Of a stretch of 64,000 nt of DNA, positions 38,734 through 47,736 are shown piece by piece (position 1 is the stretch's first letter; every line of letters begins with the position of its first letter). A model generated the notes under the pieces. The model had not been told where the DNA came from. It searched no databases and was given only the letters and a program-made list of their open reading frames with translations. The translations under genes and the position numbers were made by a program. Origin of the DNA: Rhodospirillaceae bacterium (GTDB lineage: Bacteria; Pseudomonadota; Alphaproteobacteria; SP197); the NCBI GenBank assembly GCA_002722885.1, contig PBNE01000006.1, forward strand, positions 23,690 to 87,689, in the 5' to 3' direction.

Positions 38734-39122
38734 ATGGCGATACTGCGCTCTGTTGGTCTTGCCGTGGCGACTCTGTTGGTCTTGCCGTGGCGATGATGGC
38801 CATGGCGACCGTCGCTGTTGCTGACGACTCGCTTTCCGGCCAGGAGCTGCAGGAGAAGATCGCCGGCCACACGATCACCGGCATCACCGGTGGAGGCGAC
38901 CAGTGGTGGGAAATCTACCACGCCGACGGCAAACTCGAGGTCCAAGCCTATGACCGCCTGGTCTATGTGGACACCTGGAACATCGACGACGACATGATGT
39001 GCTCGACCTTCCCGGATGCGCCGGAGTTCGACGGTTGCTGGGCCATGCGCCTGGACGGCAACGTTGTCACCTGTATCTCCGAGCACGGTGAAAGCCCGGA
39101 GAAGGGTGTGCTGGCCAACTGA
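38734..39122 (+). pseudogene. Small exported protein broken by a 23-bp tandem duplication
   Basis: ATG 38734 has a good ribosome site (AAGGAG at 38721-38726) and begins MAILRSVGLAVA. A perfect 23-bp duplication (38748-38770 and 38771-38793) then throws it out of frame to a stop. Removing one copy restores a continuous signal peptide, MAILRSVGLAVAMMAMATVA, and a mature protein. That protein begins DDSLSGQELQEKIAGHTITG and ends at 39122, about 120 residues with two Cys-containing stretches (MMCSTFPDAP, CWAMRLDGN, CISEHGE). The downstream frame alone could start at GTG 38787 but would have a shortened signal. The family is not recognised; the fold may be lipocalin-like, which is speculation. Confidence 0.75.
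38748..38793 (+). repeat. Perfect 23-bp tandem duplication
   Basis: The unit beginning CTCTGTTGGTCTTGCC occurs twice with no spacer, inside the signal-peptide region. Its length is not a multiple of three and it causes the frameshift described for the overlapping gene. Confidence 0.95.
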
Positions 39123-39138
39123 TCGTTGTGCCGGATCG

Positions 39139-39166
39139 CACGGAGCCGGCCATCCGGCCCCGTGCC
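39139..39166. terminator. Hairpin between convergent genes
   Basis: GCACGG and GCCGG pair with CCGGC and CCGTGC around a CCAT loop, with one mismatch. It sits between the stop of the small exported gene and the xsc stop. There is no T tract, so use as a bidirectional terminator is plausible but not certain. Confidence 0.5.
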
Positions 39167-39186
39167 TATCATCGGCCCTTGCGGGA

Positions 39187-40965
39187 TCAGCCCATCGCGA
39201 GCTGAGCGACCATGTCGTCGGTGTCAATGCCGGCGACCGGTACAGGCTTCTTCATCGCATCGCGGCGGAACGGTTCACCCAGTTCCTGATTGAGCAGGAC
39301 TTCTATAAAGGTGGTCACGCCCTGCTTCTGGACTTCGCAGCCTTCCTTCAGCGCCGTGGTCAGCTCGTCCATGGTCGTCGCCTGCACACCCTTCAGGCCG
39401 CAGCCTTCAGCGACCTTGGCATAGCTCAGGTTCGGGTTGAGCTCGGTGCCGACGAAGTTGTTGTCGTACCACAGTGTCGTGTTGCGCTTTTCGGCGCCCC
39501 ACTGGTAGTTGCGGAAGATCACCATGGTGATCGTCGGCCAGCCGTCGCGGCCGCAGGCGGTCATCTCGTTCATGGAAATGCCGAAGGCGCCGTCGCCCGC
39601 AAAGCCCACCACAGGGACATCCGGACAGCCGATCTTCGCACCCAGGATCGACGGAAATCCGTAGCCACAGGGGCCGAACAGGCCCGGCGCCAGATACTTC
39701 CGGCCTTCCTCGAAGGTCGGGTAGGCGTTGCCGATCGCGCAGTTGTTGCCAATGTCGCTGGAGATGATTGCATCCTCGGGCAGGCCGGACTGGATCGCGC
39801 GCCAGGCCATGCGTGCCGACATGCGCTGGGGCTCGGCGGCACGTGCATCGGCGTTCCAGGTTGTGCCGGGATCATCATCCTCGTGATCCATGCTCGACAG
39901 TTCCTGCAGCCAGGCCGACTTCGTCTGGTGGATGGTTGCCTTGCGCGCGTCGCGGTTGTTGTCGCCCGCCGTCGGGGTGAGCTGGACCAGGATCTGGCGT
40001 GCGACCTTGCCGGCGTCACCGCAGATGCCGACCGTGACTTTCTTGGTCAGGCCGATGCGGTCGGGGTTCATGTCGACCTGGATGATCGAGGCATCCTTGG
40101 GCCAGTAGTCGATGCCGTAGCCCGGCAGGGTCGAGAAGGGGTTGAGCCGGGTGCCGAGCGCCAGCACCACGTCGGCCTGGGAGATCAGCTCCATGCCTGC
40201 CTTCGAACCGTTGTAGCCCAGCGGGCCGGCGGCCAGGGGGTGGGAGCCCGGGAAGCTGTCGTTGTGCTGGTAGCCCGAGCAGACCGGGGCATCGAGCCGT
40301 TCGGCGAGCGCCTGACAATCGGGGATCGCACCGCCTATCACGACACCCGCACCCGAGAGGATCACGGGGAAGCTGGCTTCGGACAGTAGGCGCGCGGCCT
40401 CGGCAATGGCCTCCTCGCCGCCACCCTGGCGCTCCAGGGGGACCGACTGCGGGATCTCGACATCGATCACCTGAGTCCAGAAGTCGCGCGGCACGTTGAT
40501 CTGGGCCGGGGCCGAACGGCGCAGGGTCTGTTCGATGACGCGGTTCAGGACCTCGGCGATGCGGCTGGGGTCACGGACTTCTTCTTGGTAGCAGACCATG
40601 TCCTTGAACAGCGCCATCTGCTCGACTTCCTGGAAGCCACCCTGGCCGATCGTCTTGTTGGCCGCCTGCGGGGTGACCAGCAGCATCGGCGTGTGGTTCC
40701 AGTAGGCGGTCTTGACCGGGGTGACGAGGTTGGTGATGCCCGGTCCGTTCTGGGCGATGACCATACCGATCTGGCCAGTGGCGCGGGTCAGGCCATCGCA
40801 CATGAAGCCTGCGTTACCCTCGTGCGCGACATCCCAGAAGGTGATGCCGGCCTTGGGGAAGAGGTCGGAGATCGGCATAAAGGCTGAGCCGATGATGCCG
40901 AAGCAATGTTCGATGCCGTGCTTCTGCAGAACCTTCACGAAGGCTTCTTCGGTGTTCATCTTCAT
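39187..40965 (-). CDS. xsc: Sulfoacetaldehyde acetyltransferase
   Basis: A thiamine-diphosphate enzyme converting sulfoacetaldehyde and phosphate to acetyl phosphate plus sulfite, the desulfonating step of taurine breakdown. The 592-residue protein has the ThDP-enzyme N-terminal Glu region (AHEGNAGFMCDGLTRATG) and a C-terminal cofactor site GDGAFGISMNEMTACGRDGW. Sequence features such as FRNYQWGAEKRNTTLWYDNN are Xsc-like rather than acetolactate-synthase-like. The start at 40965 has AAGGAA eight bases upstream. It is next to tauR and near tpa and ackA, which supports the assignment. Confidence 0.95.
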   Translation of the reverse strand: MKMNTEEAFVKVLQKHGIEHCFGIIGSAFMPISDLFPKAGITFWDVAHEGNAGFMCDGLTRATGQIGMVIAQNGPGITNLVTPVKTAYWNHTPMLLVTPQAANKTIGQGGFQEVEQMALFKDMVCYQEEVRDPSRIAEVLNRVIEQTLRRSAPAQINVPRDFWTQVIDVEIPQSVPLERQGGGEEAIAEAARLLSEASFPVILSGAGVVIGGAIPDCQALAERLDAPVCSGYQHNDSFPGSHPLAAGPLGYNGSKAGMELISQADVVLALGTRLNPFSTLPGYGIDYWPKDASIIQVDMNPDRIGLTKKVTVGICGDAGKVARQILVQLTPTAGDNNRDARKATIHQTKSAWLQELSSMDHEDDDPGTTWNADARAAEPQRMSARMAWRAIQSGLPEDAIISSDIGNNCAIGNAYPTFEEGRKYLAPGLFGPCGYGFPSILGAKIGCPDVPVVGFAGDGAFGISMNEMTACGRDGWPTITMVIFRNYQWGAEKRNTTLWYDNNFVGTELNPNLSYAKVAEGCGLKGVQATTMDELTTALKEGCEVQKQGVTTFIEVLLNQELGEPFRRDAMKKPVPVAGIDTDDMVAQLAMG

Positions 40966-41038
40966 CGGTGTCGTTCCTTGGCGATGGGAGTGGAGAGCGC
41001 GACTCGCGCCATGTTGGTCCGGACTCTAGCGCCGTCGG

Positions 41039-41060
41039 CTGGCTCCGGTTTAGGACCAGA
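41039..41060 (-). promoter_or_regulatory. Candidate TauR operator upstream of xsc
   Basis: On the minus strand this 22-bp site reads TCTGGTCCTAAACCGG then AGCCAG. It closely matches the dyad before tpa at 42633-42655, sharing TCTGG, CCTA, CCGGA and CCAG. The CTGGTCCTAA part differs by one base from CTGGACYTAA, the half-site I recall for TauR. It lies about 75-95 bp before the xsc start. Confidence 0.5.
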
Positions 41061-41089
41061 TCGGGCCAAGACGGCAATCCAGAGCGGTG

Positions 41090-42568
41090 TCAGATCGAAA
41101 CCTGCCGCCGTGCGATCCCGGCCAGCAGCGCGATGCCGGGTTCGATACGCTCCTCGGGAATCGAGGAAAAGCCAAGCCGCAAGTAGCGCCGGCCTTCGGC
41201 CGGATCATCAAAGTAGATTCCGCCCGGTTCGATCACGATGCCATCTTCGAGCGCATCGTCGGCCAGCTGTCGTGAGTCCAGGCCTTCGGGGCCGCGCAGC
41301 CAGAAGGACGTGCCGCCGAAACCGGGCGCCCGCGCCCAGCCGGGGAAGTGGGTTTCGAGCGCCGCACCCAGCGTCTTCCAGCGTGCGGAATAGGCTCGGT
41401 GCAGCCGTGAGACGACGGCGTCGTGATGACCCAGGGCCAGAAAGAGCGCGACCACGCGCTGGTTGTTGCCGGGCGGGTGCCGCAACATCAGGCGGCGCAG
41501 GGCACGGGCCTCGGCGATCAGATCACGGGGGCCGACCAGAAAGCCCATGCGCAGGCCGGGCATCAGTGATTTCGACAGACTGCCGACATAGAGCACGCGT
41601 TCGGATGCGGTCAGCGACATGAGCGCCGGTGTCGGCGTGCCGCGGTAGTTGGTCTCGAATTCATAGTCGTCTTCGATAATCAGGGCGTCGTTGTCGGTCG
41701 CCCACTGAAGCAGCGCGTAGCGCCGCTCCAGGCTCATGGTCGCATTGGTCGGAAACTGATGACTGGGCGTGACGTAGACCATGGAGGCATCGGCCAGGGT
41801 ATCGACGCGAACACCCTCAGCATCGACCGGCGCAGTGCGCACATCGGCCGACATCAGGCGGAAGATGTTCCGGACATCGGGATAGCCGGGGTTCTCGATG
41901 GCAACCGGTGTCTCGGGCTTCACGAGAAGGCTCGAAAGCAGATAGAGCGCGTTCTGGGCCCCCAACGTGACGAGGATTTCGTCTCCGGATGCCATGATGC
42001 CACGCCGGATCAGGACACGTTGGCGCAGCTGTTCGACCAGCATGGGGTCGTCTTCGTTGAACCGGTCGTCGGTCCAGGCGTCGAGCCACTTGCGGCTCAT
42101 GGCCTGGCGTGTGCAGTCGCGCCAGTCGGCCACCGGGAAGAGGGCTTCATCGGCCTGGCCATAGATGAAGGGATAAGGGCAATCGTGCCAGTTCTTCGGT
42201 TTGGTGATGTTCTCCTGACTGCTGGGCTGGCGGCGCAGTCGCTTTTCCCAGGTGACCCGCTCGATATCACGGTCGTCGGCGCCGGCTCCTGCGCCGGCCT
42301 GTGCGACCATGCTGTCGCGAAGCTCCGGCGAAACATAGAACCCCGACCGCTCGCGCGATTCGAGATAGCCGTCGGCGGCCAGGGCCTGATAGGCCAGCAT
42401 CACGGTGTTGCGCGAGACGTTCAGCCGTTTGGCCATGGCCCGGGTCGAGGGGATCGGCGCCCCGGATGGCAGCTGGCCGGACAGTATGGCCTCCACGAGT
42501 CGCTCGCGAATCTGGTTCTGCAGCGTCGAGGTCTCGGCCCGTTCGATGTGAAACATACTGTCGCGCAT
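41090..42568 (-). CDS. tauR: MocR-family regulator, probable TauR
   Basis: A transcription factor of 492 residues. An N-terminal GntR-type winged helix (about residues 10-80, with SGQLPSGAPIPSTRAMAKRL and VSRNTVMLAYQALAADGYL) is joined to a class I aminotransferase-like domain. That domain carries GAQNALYLLSSLL, IIEDDYEFE and the PLP-lysine region VGSLSKSLMPGLRMG. Position between xsc and the divergent tpa matches TauR of Rhodobacter, which activates taurine genes. Other MocR proteins (PdxR, GabR) have the same architecture, so the name depends on context. xsc follows in the same direction after 124 bp. Confidence 0.85.
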   Translation of the reverse strand: MRDSMFHIERAETSTLQNQIRERLVEAILSGQLPSGAPIPSTRAMAKRLNVSRNTVMLAYQALAADGYLESRERSGFYVSPELRDSMVAQAGAGAGADDRDIERVTWEKRLRRQPSSQENITKPKNWHDCPYPFIYGQADEALFPVADWRDCTRQAMSRKWLDAWTDDRFNEDDPMLVEQLRQRVLIRRGIMASGDEILVTLGAQNALYLLSSLLVKPETPVAIENPGYPDVRNIFRLMSADVRTAPVDAEGVRVDTLADASMVYVTPSHQFPTNATMSLERRYALLQWATDNDALIIEDDYEFETNYRGTPTPALMSLTASERVLYVGSLSKSLMPGLRMGFLVGPRDLIAEARALRRLMLRHPPGNNQRVVALFLALGHHDAVVSRLHRAYSARWKTLGAALETHFPGWARAPGFGGTSFWLRGPEGLDSRQLADDALEDGIVIEPGGIYFDDPAEGRRYLRLGFSSIPEERIEPGIALLAGIARRQVSI

Positions 42569-42632
42569 CGGCCCGCTTCCTGCCGGACCCGAGTGCCCGG
42601 TTTCTTTCAGGGTGGTCCCATCGCTGGGCTCA

Positions 42633-42655
42633 TCTGGACCTATGGCCGGACCAGA
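42633..42655. promoter_or_regulatory. Candidate TauR operator upstream of tpa
   Basis: TCTGG and CCAGA form the ends of a 23-bp dyad. Inside, CTGGACCTA (42634-42642) and CCGGACCAG (42646-42654) also form a near-direct repeat with 12-bp period. CTGGACCTA matches the CTGGACYTAA half-site recalled for Rhodobacter TauR. It lies about 60 bp before the tpa start and just upstream of tauR. Confidence 0.55.
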
Positions 42656-42713
42656 TCATCACCGCAGTATCAGCCCCATCACCCGATTCCAAGGGTCTTG
42701 GAGGCCATGCGCC

Positions 42714-44051
42714 ATGAATGTCGTTGCCAAACCGCTCGAGAAGTTCGTCACCAATTCGCTGGAACAGCACTGGATGCCGTTCACCGCGAACCGTGAATTC
42801 AAGGATGCCCCGCGCCTGATCACCAAGAGTGAGGGCATGTATCTTTGGAACCAGAACGGCGATCGCCTGATCGATGGCTCCTCCGGTCTGTTCAACGTGG
42901 CTGCGGGCCATGGCCGGCGAGAGATTGCTGATGCGGTCTATGCCCAGATGCTCCAGAACGACTACACGGCACCGTTTCAGCTGGGACAGCCGACCTCGTT
43001 TGCCCTGGCCTCCAAACTTACCGGCATCCTGCCTGATGCGCTCAACCACGTGTTTTTCACGAACTCCGGGTCGGAATCGATCGATACGGCACTGAAGATA
43101 GCGATGTCCTACCACCGCGCCCGTGGCGACGGCCAACGCATCCGATTCGTGTCGCGTGAGCGCGCCTATCACGGCGTCAACATGGGCGGTGTCTCGCTGG
43201 CCGGTATGGTCAAGAACCGGGAGACCTTCCCGGCTGTGATGCCGAACGTGGTGATGATGCGTCACACCTGGGATCCGGATAACTGCTTCACCAAGGGCCA
43301 GGCCGAGCGCGGCGCTAAGCTCGCCGACGATCTGCAGCGCCACTGCGAGACCTATGGTGGTTCGACGATTGCCGCCGTGTTCGTGGAGCCCGTGGCCGGA
43401 TCGACCGGCACGCTGGTGCCGCCCAAGGGCTACCTGCAGCGGCTACGCCAGATCTGTGATCAGCACGGCATCCTGCTAGTCTTCGATGAGGTCATCACCG
43501 GCTTCGGCCGTCTGGGCACACCGTTTGCCGCACACGCCTTCGATGTGGTGCCTGACATCATCACCATGGCTAAGGCCCTGACCAACGGTGCGATCCCGAT
43601 GGGCGCGGTGGCCGTACGGGACGAGGTTTATGAGACCGTCACCGAAGCGGCCCCGGAAGATGCCATCGAGTTCTTCCACGGCTATACCTATTCGGCCCAC
43701 CCGGCAGCCTGTGCTGCCGGTCTTGCAACCCTGCAGATCTACGAAGACGAAGGCCTGTTCGAACGTTCGGCGCAGATGTCGGAGTATTTCCTGGATGCCA
43801 TGTGGTCGCTCAAGGACATCCCCGTGGTGCGCGATCTGCGCGGCATCGGTATGATGGCTGCGGTCGAGGTGTTTCCGGAAGAAGGCAAGCCCGGCACCCG
43901 TGGCAACGGTTTGCAGAAGAGCCTGTTCTGGAACGGCTGCCACGTGAAGTGGACCGGCGACAGTGCGATTGTGGCGCCGTCGTTCATTGCCGTGAAGCAG
44001 CACATCGACGAGATCGTCGACTGCCTGCGCCGTACGCTCGAGGAGATCTGA
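42714..44051 (+). CDS. tpa: Taurine:pyruvate aminotransferase
   Basis: A class III PLP aminotransferase of 445 residues that moves the amino group of taurine to pyruvate, giving sulfoacetaldehyde and alanine. Signatures are SLEQHWMPFTANREF, FFTNSGSESIDTALKIA, ERAYHGVNMGG, VFDEVITGFGRLG and the PLP-lysine region TMAKALTNGAIPMGA. The start at 42714 has GGAGG at 42700-42704 upstream. The substrate assignment rests on family resemblance to Tpa plus the adjacent tauR, xsc and ackA genes; beta-alanine:pyruvate aminotransferase is the closest alternative. Confidence 0.88.
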   Translation: MNVVAKPLEKFVTNSLEQHWMPFTANREFKDAPRLITKSEGMYLWNQNGDRLIDGSSGLFNVAAGHGRREIADAVYAQMLQNDYTAPFQLGQPTSFALASKLTGILPDALNHVFFTNSGSESIDTALKIAMSYHRARGDGQRIRFVSRERAYHGVNMGGVSLAGMVKNRETFPAVMPNVVMMRHTWDPDNCFTKGQAERGAKLADDLQRHCETYGGSTIAAVFVEPVAGSTGTLVPPKGYLQRLRQICDQHGILLVFDEVITGFGRLGTPFAAHAFDVVPDIITMAKALTNGAIPMGAVAVRDEVYETVTEAAPEDAIEFFHGYTYSAHPAACAAGLATLQIYEDEGLFERSAQMSEYFLDAMWSLKDIPVVRDLRGIGMMAAVEVFPEEGKPGTRGNGLQKSLFWNGCHVKWTGDSAIVAPSFIAVKQHIDEIVDCLRRTLEEI

Positions 44052-44057
44052 CCCGAC

Positions 44058-45215
44058 GTGGCGGACACGATCCTGGCTCTCAACTGCGGTTCGTCGTCGG
44101 TCAAGTTTGCGGCCTTCGATGATGCACTTGAGTGCCGATTCCGTGGTCAGGTCGAGAACATCGGGTCGGGTCTGAAGCCGCGCCTTCGGCTGGGTGGTGC
44201 AGCGCCCGAGACGCTCGATGCCGCACTGGACGATCACGCCTCGATCATCGGGTATTTGCTGGACGAGGTGATTGCACCGCGTGCCGGGGCCTTGCGTGCC
44301 GTGGGCCACCGTGTGGTGCACGGTGGCACGGTTTTCTCCGAACCGGTTCGAATCGATGACGACACCCGGCGGTCGATCACCGAACTGGCACCATTGGCGC
44401 CGTCGCACCAGCCGCACAATCTTGCGGGCATCGATGCCGTTGCGGCATCAGCGCCGGGTGTGCTGCAGGTCGCCTGCTTTGACACGGCCTTTCATCGCAC
44501 CATTCCCGAACATCGCCAGCTCATGGCGCTGCCTCGCCGTTTTGCGGATGAAGGGCTACGGCGATTTGGGTTTCACGGCCTTTCCTATGAACGCATCGTC
44601 TCACGCCTTCCTTATGTATTGGGCAACAGGGCAAACGGACCAGTCGTGATTGCCCATCTGGGCAACGGCTGCAGTCTTTCGGGTGTGGTCGCCGGGCACT
44701 GTGCCTGGACGTCCATGGGCTTTACGCCGCTCGATGGGCTCATGATGGGTACGCGGCCGGGAAGGCTCGACCCTGGCGCCGTGCTGTGGCTGGTCGAGCG
44801 CCATGGCGGAGATGCGGCTGCCGTCGATCGCCTGCTCAACAAGGGCTCCGGTCTTATGGGCGTATCCGGTGTGTCCCCCGACATGCGGACCCTTTTGGCT
44901 GACGGGAGCAAGGATGCGGAGCTTGCCGTCGCCATGTTTGTCGACCGGCTGGTTCAGGAGATCGGGTCGGCAGCGGCAGCGATCGGCGGATTCGAGGCGC
45001 TGGTGTTCACCGGCGGAATTGGTGAGAACGCGGAAGCGATTCGCGCCCGTGTCGTTGAAGCGCTTGATTGGCTCGGTCTTGTTCTCGATCAGAAGGCCAA
45101 CGATCGTCATGCCCTGACGGTAACCACAAACGGTTCGGCCCGATCTGCCCATGTGATCGGGACAGACGAAGAGGCTGTGATCGCGGCCGCCGCTCGGTGT
45201 TATCGACGCGACTAG
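44058..45215 (+). CDS. ackA: Acetate kinase
   Basis: Interconverts acetyl phosphate plus ADP with acetate plus ATP. The 385-residue protein shows the ASKHA signatures ALNCGSSSVKF, GFHGLSYERI, HLGNGCSL, GTRPGRLDPG and TGGIGENAEAI. The start is GTG at 44058, 6 bp after the tpa stop, so the two are co-transcribed. Acetyl phosphate is the product of Xsc, giving AckA an obvious substrate here. No phosphotransacetylase gene is in the window. Propionate or butyrate kinase specificity is possible but less likely from context. Confidence 0.92.
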   Translation: MADTILALNCGSSSVKFAAFDDALECRFRGQVENIGSGLKPRLRLGGAAPETLDAALDDHASIIGYLLDEVIAPRAGALRAVGHRVVHGGTVFSEPVRIDDDTRRSITELAPLAPSHQPHNLAGIDAVAASAPGVLQVACFDTAFHRTIPEHRQLMALPRRFADEGLRRFGFHGLSYERIVSRLPYVLGNRANGPVVIAHLGNGCSLSGVVAGHCAWTSMGFTPLDGLMMGTRPGRLDPGAVLWLVERHGGDAAAVDRLLNKGSGLMGVSGVSPDMRTLLADGSKDAELAVAMFVDRLVQEIGSAAAAIGGFEALVFTGGIGENAEAIRARVVEALDWLGLVLDQKANDRHALTVTTNGSARSAHVIGTDEEAVIAAAARCYRRD

Positions 45216-45310
45216 TCCGGCTCCCTGTCGGCGGAAAGCGTTTGTCCGGAGTTCGTCATACAACTCTGCCTGGTTAGGGTGAGGATGTTCATTCAGTCAA
45301 TGAGGCTGTG

Positions 45311-45870
45311 ATGTCACGGATACTTGCGGTTCTGCTCGTTACAGTTTTCGCTCTTTCCACGGGAGCGTGTGCCACGGTGGTTGAGGGCGCCAGTCAAGAT
45401 ATCAGTGTCCAGACCATTCCCTCCGGTGCGACCTGCAATATGAAACGCAACGGTCTCAGCATCGGCATGATCGAAAGCACACCCGGAATGGTGCATGTCT
45501 CGAAAGAGAGCACGCCGATTGAGCTGACCTGCCCGAAGGAGGCGCATCTGGCCGCCACCGAATGCCTGCAAGCTTCGTTCGGCGGCACAACGTTGGGCAA
45601 CATCCTGATGGGTGGCGTCTCGGTGTGGTGATCGAAGCCTCGTCAGGCGCCAACAACAAGTATCCCGACAGTGTCACCCTTGCGCTGCCGCCGGAACGGT
45701 TCGAGAGCGAAGCGACCCGGGATTCGTTCTTTGATGCCCTTGCCGAGGACGCACAGCGCGAGAACGACCAGGCCCGAGAATCGGCCACCAACAGCGCTCT
45801 GTGCCGCAAGGATCCTGAAGCCGCCGAGTGCACGAACCTGCTCGCCGGCGTTGATGCTGGCGAGTTTCGA
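45311..45870 (+). pseudogene. PEGA-like lipoprotein, copy 1, one-base deletion
   Basis: ATG 45311 encodes a lipoprotein signal peptide with lipobox LSTGAC. A PEGA-like segment follows (ISVQTIPSGATCNMKRNG) and then a Gly-rich hydrophobic stretch, TLGNILMGGV. That frame stops at 45631. The next frame continues at once with GVVIEASSGANNKYPDSV and a helical tail to about 45870. Alignment with copy 2 (GGMIGVVIDAESG) shows that loss of a single A after 45619 explains the shift. The intact product would be a lipoprotein of about 190 residues of unknown function, a type common in alphaproteobacteria. Confidence 0.78.
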
Positions 45871-46106
45871 GGACTTCAGCGTCGGCAATCTTGTGTTCGG
45901 CGGGATGATCGGTGTCGTGATTGATGCCGAGTCCGGTGCTATCAACCAGTACCCGGACGAGGTCTCCCTGATGGTGCCGCCCGGTGGGTTCGCAACCGAG
46001 GCCGAGCGTGATGCGTTCTTCGACGTGCTCAAGGCCGATTCCGAGTGCCGCGCCCAGCAGGCACTGGAAGCCGCGAACATCAGCGGCGTACCGCTGAAAT
46101 CATCGG
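45850..46106 (+). pseudogene. PEGA-like lipoprotein, copy 2, C-terminal half only
   Basis: In the frame of the first part of copy 1, the sequence LASFEDFSVGNLVFGG begins abruptly at about 45850. It runs through GVVIDAESGAINQYPDEVSL, FATEAERDAFFDVLKADSEC and a helical tail. It is homologous to the second half of copy 1 but has no signal peptide or PEGA segment. It reads into the end of the GMC oxidoreductase gene on the other strand. It is the relic of a tandem duplicate whose first half was deleted. Confidence 0.72.
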
Positions 46107-46110
46107 CTGA

Positions 46111-47724
46111 TCACACGGCCGAGTCCTCACGGATCATCGCCGCGCATCTCTCACCGATCATGATGGCCGGTGCATTGGTGTTACCGGAAATGACGGTGGG
46201 CATGATCGAACAATCGGCGACACGCAGATTGCCGACTCCCTTCACACGCAGCCGTTCGTCGACCACGGCCATGGGATCGGAACCCATCTTGCAGGTGCCG
46301 CAGGGGTGATAGATCGTACCCCCGGTCTCGCGAACATATGCGAGCAAGTCGTCATCACTGATGACCTCGGGGCCGGGCAGGGTCTCGCGGATGACGTGGC
46401 GGTCATAGGCCGGTCGTGAGGCGATCTCGCGTGCGACCTTCAGGCCGTCGACCATGGTGCGGCAGTCGCCGGGGGTGTCGAGGAAGTTTGGCTGAATTTG
46501 CGGACGCGCCATGGTGTCGCCTGATCGTGCCCGGACATGACCACGGCTCTCGGGTCGGAGCTGACAGATCGAAAGCGTGACCCCGGCATAGTCGTGAAGC
46601 TTGTGTTCCATCGGTTTGTCGGCGCTGAAGCAGATGAAATGTGCCTGCACATCGGGCGTCGCGAGCTCTGGCCGAGTCTTGAAAAACAGCCCGACCTGGC
46701 CCGCCGCCACGGTGAGCGGGCCAGTGCGCCTGATGGCATACTCCAGGCCGACGCGAGCGCGCTTGAACAGGCCTGCCACATCCTCGTTGAGCGACTGGCC
46801 GGGATGGGTCTCGTGCACCAGCCGTGACTGGTAGTGATCCTGAAGGTTCTCGCCCACGCCCGGCAGGTCGACCAGCACGTCGACACCGATGTCGCGCAGC
46901 AGGTCGCCGGGACCGATGCCGGAGATTTGCAGCAGTTGGGGCGAATTGATCGCCCCGCCGGAAACCACAACATCGCCGTTCGAGCGGGCCTCGACTTGAC
47001 GGCCATCCTTCAGGTAGGTCACGCCGACCGCGCGCCCGTTTTCGATTAGGATGCGCGAGGTCATCGCGTCGGTTTCGATCTTCAGGTTGGGCCGGCCACG
47101 CGCACGCGTGAGATAACCTGCGGCCGCGCTGCTTCGCCTGCCGTTGCGCGTGGTGGTCTGATAGTAGCCTGCACCCTCCTGAACCGCGCCGTTGAAATCT
47201 GGATTGCGCGGGATGCCATGAGCCTCGGCCGCATCGATCAGAGCTTCGCAGATCGCCCGGTGTCCCCGGATGTCGGAGACCTGCAAGGGGCCGTCAGCGC
47301 CGTGAAAGTCGTCAGCGCCGCGCTCGTTGTCTTCGGCCTTGCGGAAGAACGGCAGAACGTCGTCGTAGGACCAGCCGGTGTTGCCGAGCTGACGCCAGTG
47401 GTCGTAGTCCTCCTTCTGGCCGCGAATGTAAATCAGCCCGTTAATCGAGGACGATCCGCCCAGCACCTTGCCGCGCGGCCACACCATCGGCCGGTTGGCT
47501 GATCCCGGTACGGCTTCGGTCTCGTAGCACCAGGAAAACTTCGGATCGTACATCATCCAGAAGTAGCCGCCGGGCACATGAATCTTCGGACTTGTGTCGC
47601 GACCGCCCGCCTCCAGCAGCAACACCCGCCGAGACTGATCCTCACTCAACCGTGACGCCAGTGCACAACCGGCGGATCCGGCCCCGACAATGATGTGATC
47701 AAAGGTTTCCATGAGCCCAGTCAT
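46111..47724 (-). CDS. GMC-family FAD oxidoreductase (choline dehydrogenase-like)
   Basis: A 537-residue flavoprotein. The N-terminal dinucleotide-binding motif is DHIIVGAGSAGCALASRL, with LLLEAGG following. GKVLGGSSSINGLIYIRG and SGGAINSPQLLQISGIGP are the two GMC signatures. The C-terminal active-site region reads GTIYHPCGTCKMG and GNTNAPAIMIGERCA. It resembles alcohol and choline dehydrogenases. The true substrate is unknown: betB and betaine transport genes are missing nearby. The start may be 47724 or 47712, neither with a strong ribosome site. Confidence 0.9.
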   Translation of the reverse strand: MTGLMETFDHIIVGAGSAGCALASRLSEDQSRRVLLLEAGGRDTSPKIHVPGGYFWMMYDPKFSWCYETEAVPGSANRPMVWPRGKVLGGSSSINGLIYIRGQKEDYDHWRQLGNTGWSYDDVLPFFRKAEDNERGADDFHGADGPLQVSDIRGHRAICEALIDAAEAHGIPRNPDFNGAVQEGAGYYQTTTRNGRRSSAAAGYLTRARGRPNLKIETDAMTSRILIENGRAVGVTYLKDGRQVEARSNGDVVVSGGAINSPQLLQISGIGPGDLLRDIGVDVLVDLPGVGENLQDHYQSRLVHETHPGQSLNEDVAGLFKRARVGLEYAIRRTGPLTVAAGQVGLFFKTRPELATPDVQAHFICFSADKPMEHKLHDYAGVTLSICQLRPESRGHVRARSGDTMARPQIQPNFLDTPGDCRTMVDGLKVAREIASRPAYDRHVIRETLPGPEVISDDDLLAYVRETGGTIYHPCGTCKMGSDPMAVVDERLRVKGVGNLRVADCSIMPTVISGNTNAPAIMIGERCAAMIREDSAV

Positions 47725-47736
47725 GGCACGGCGCGC

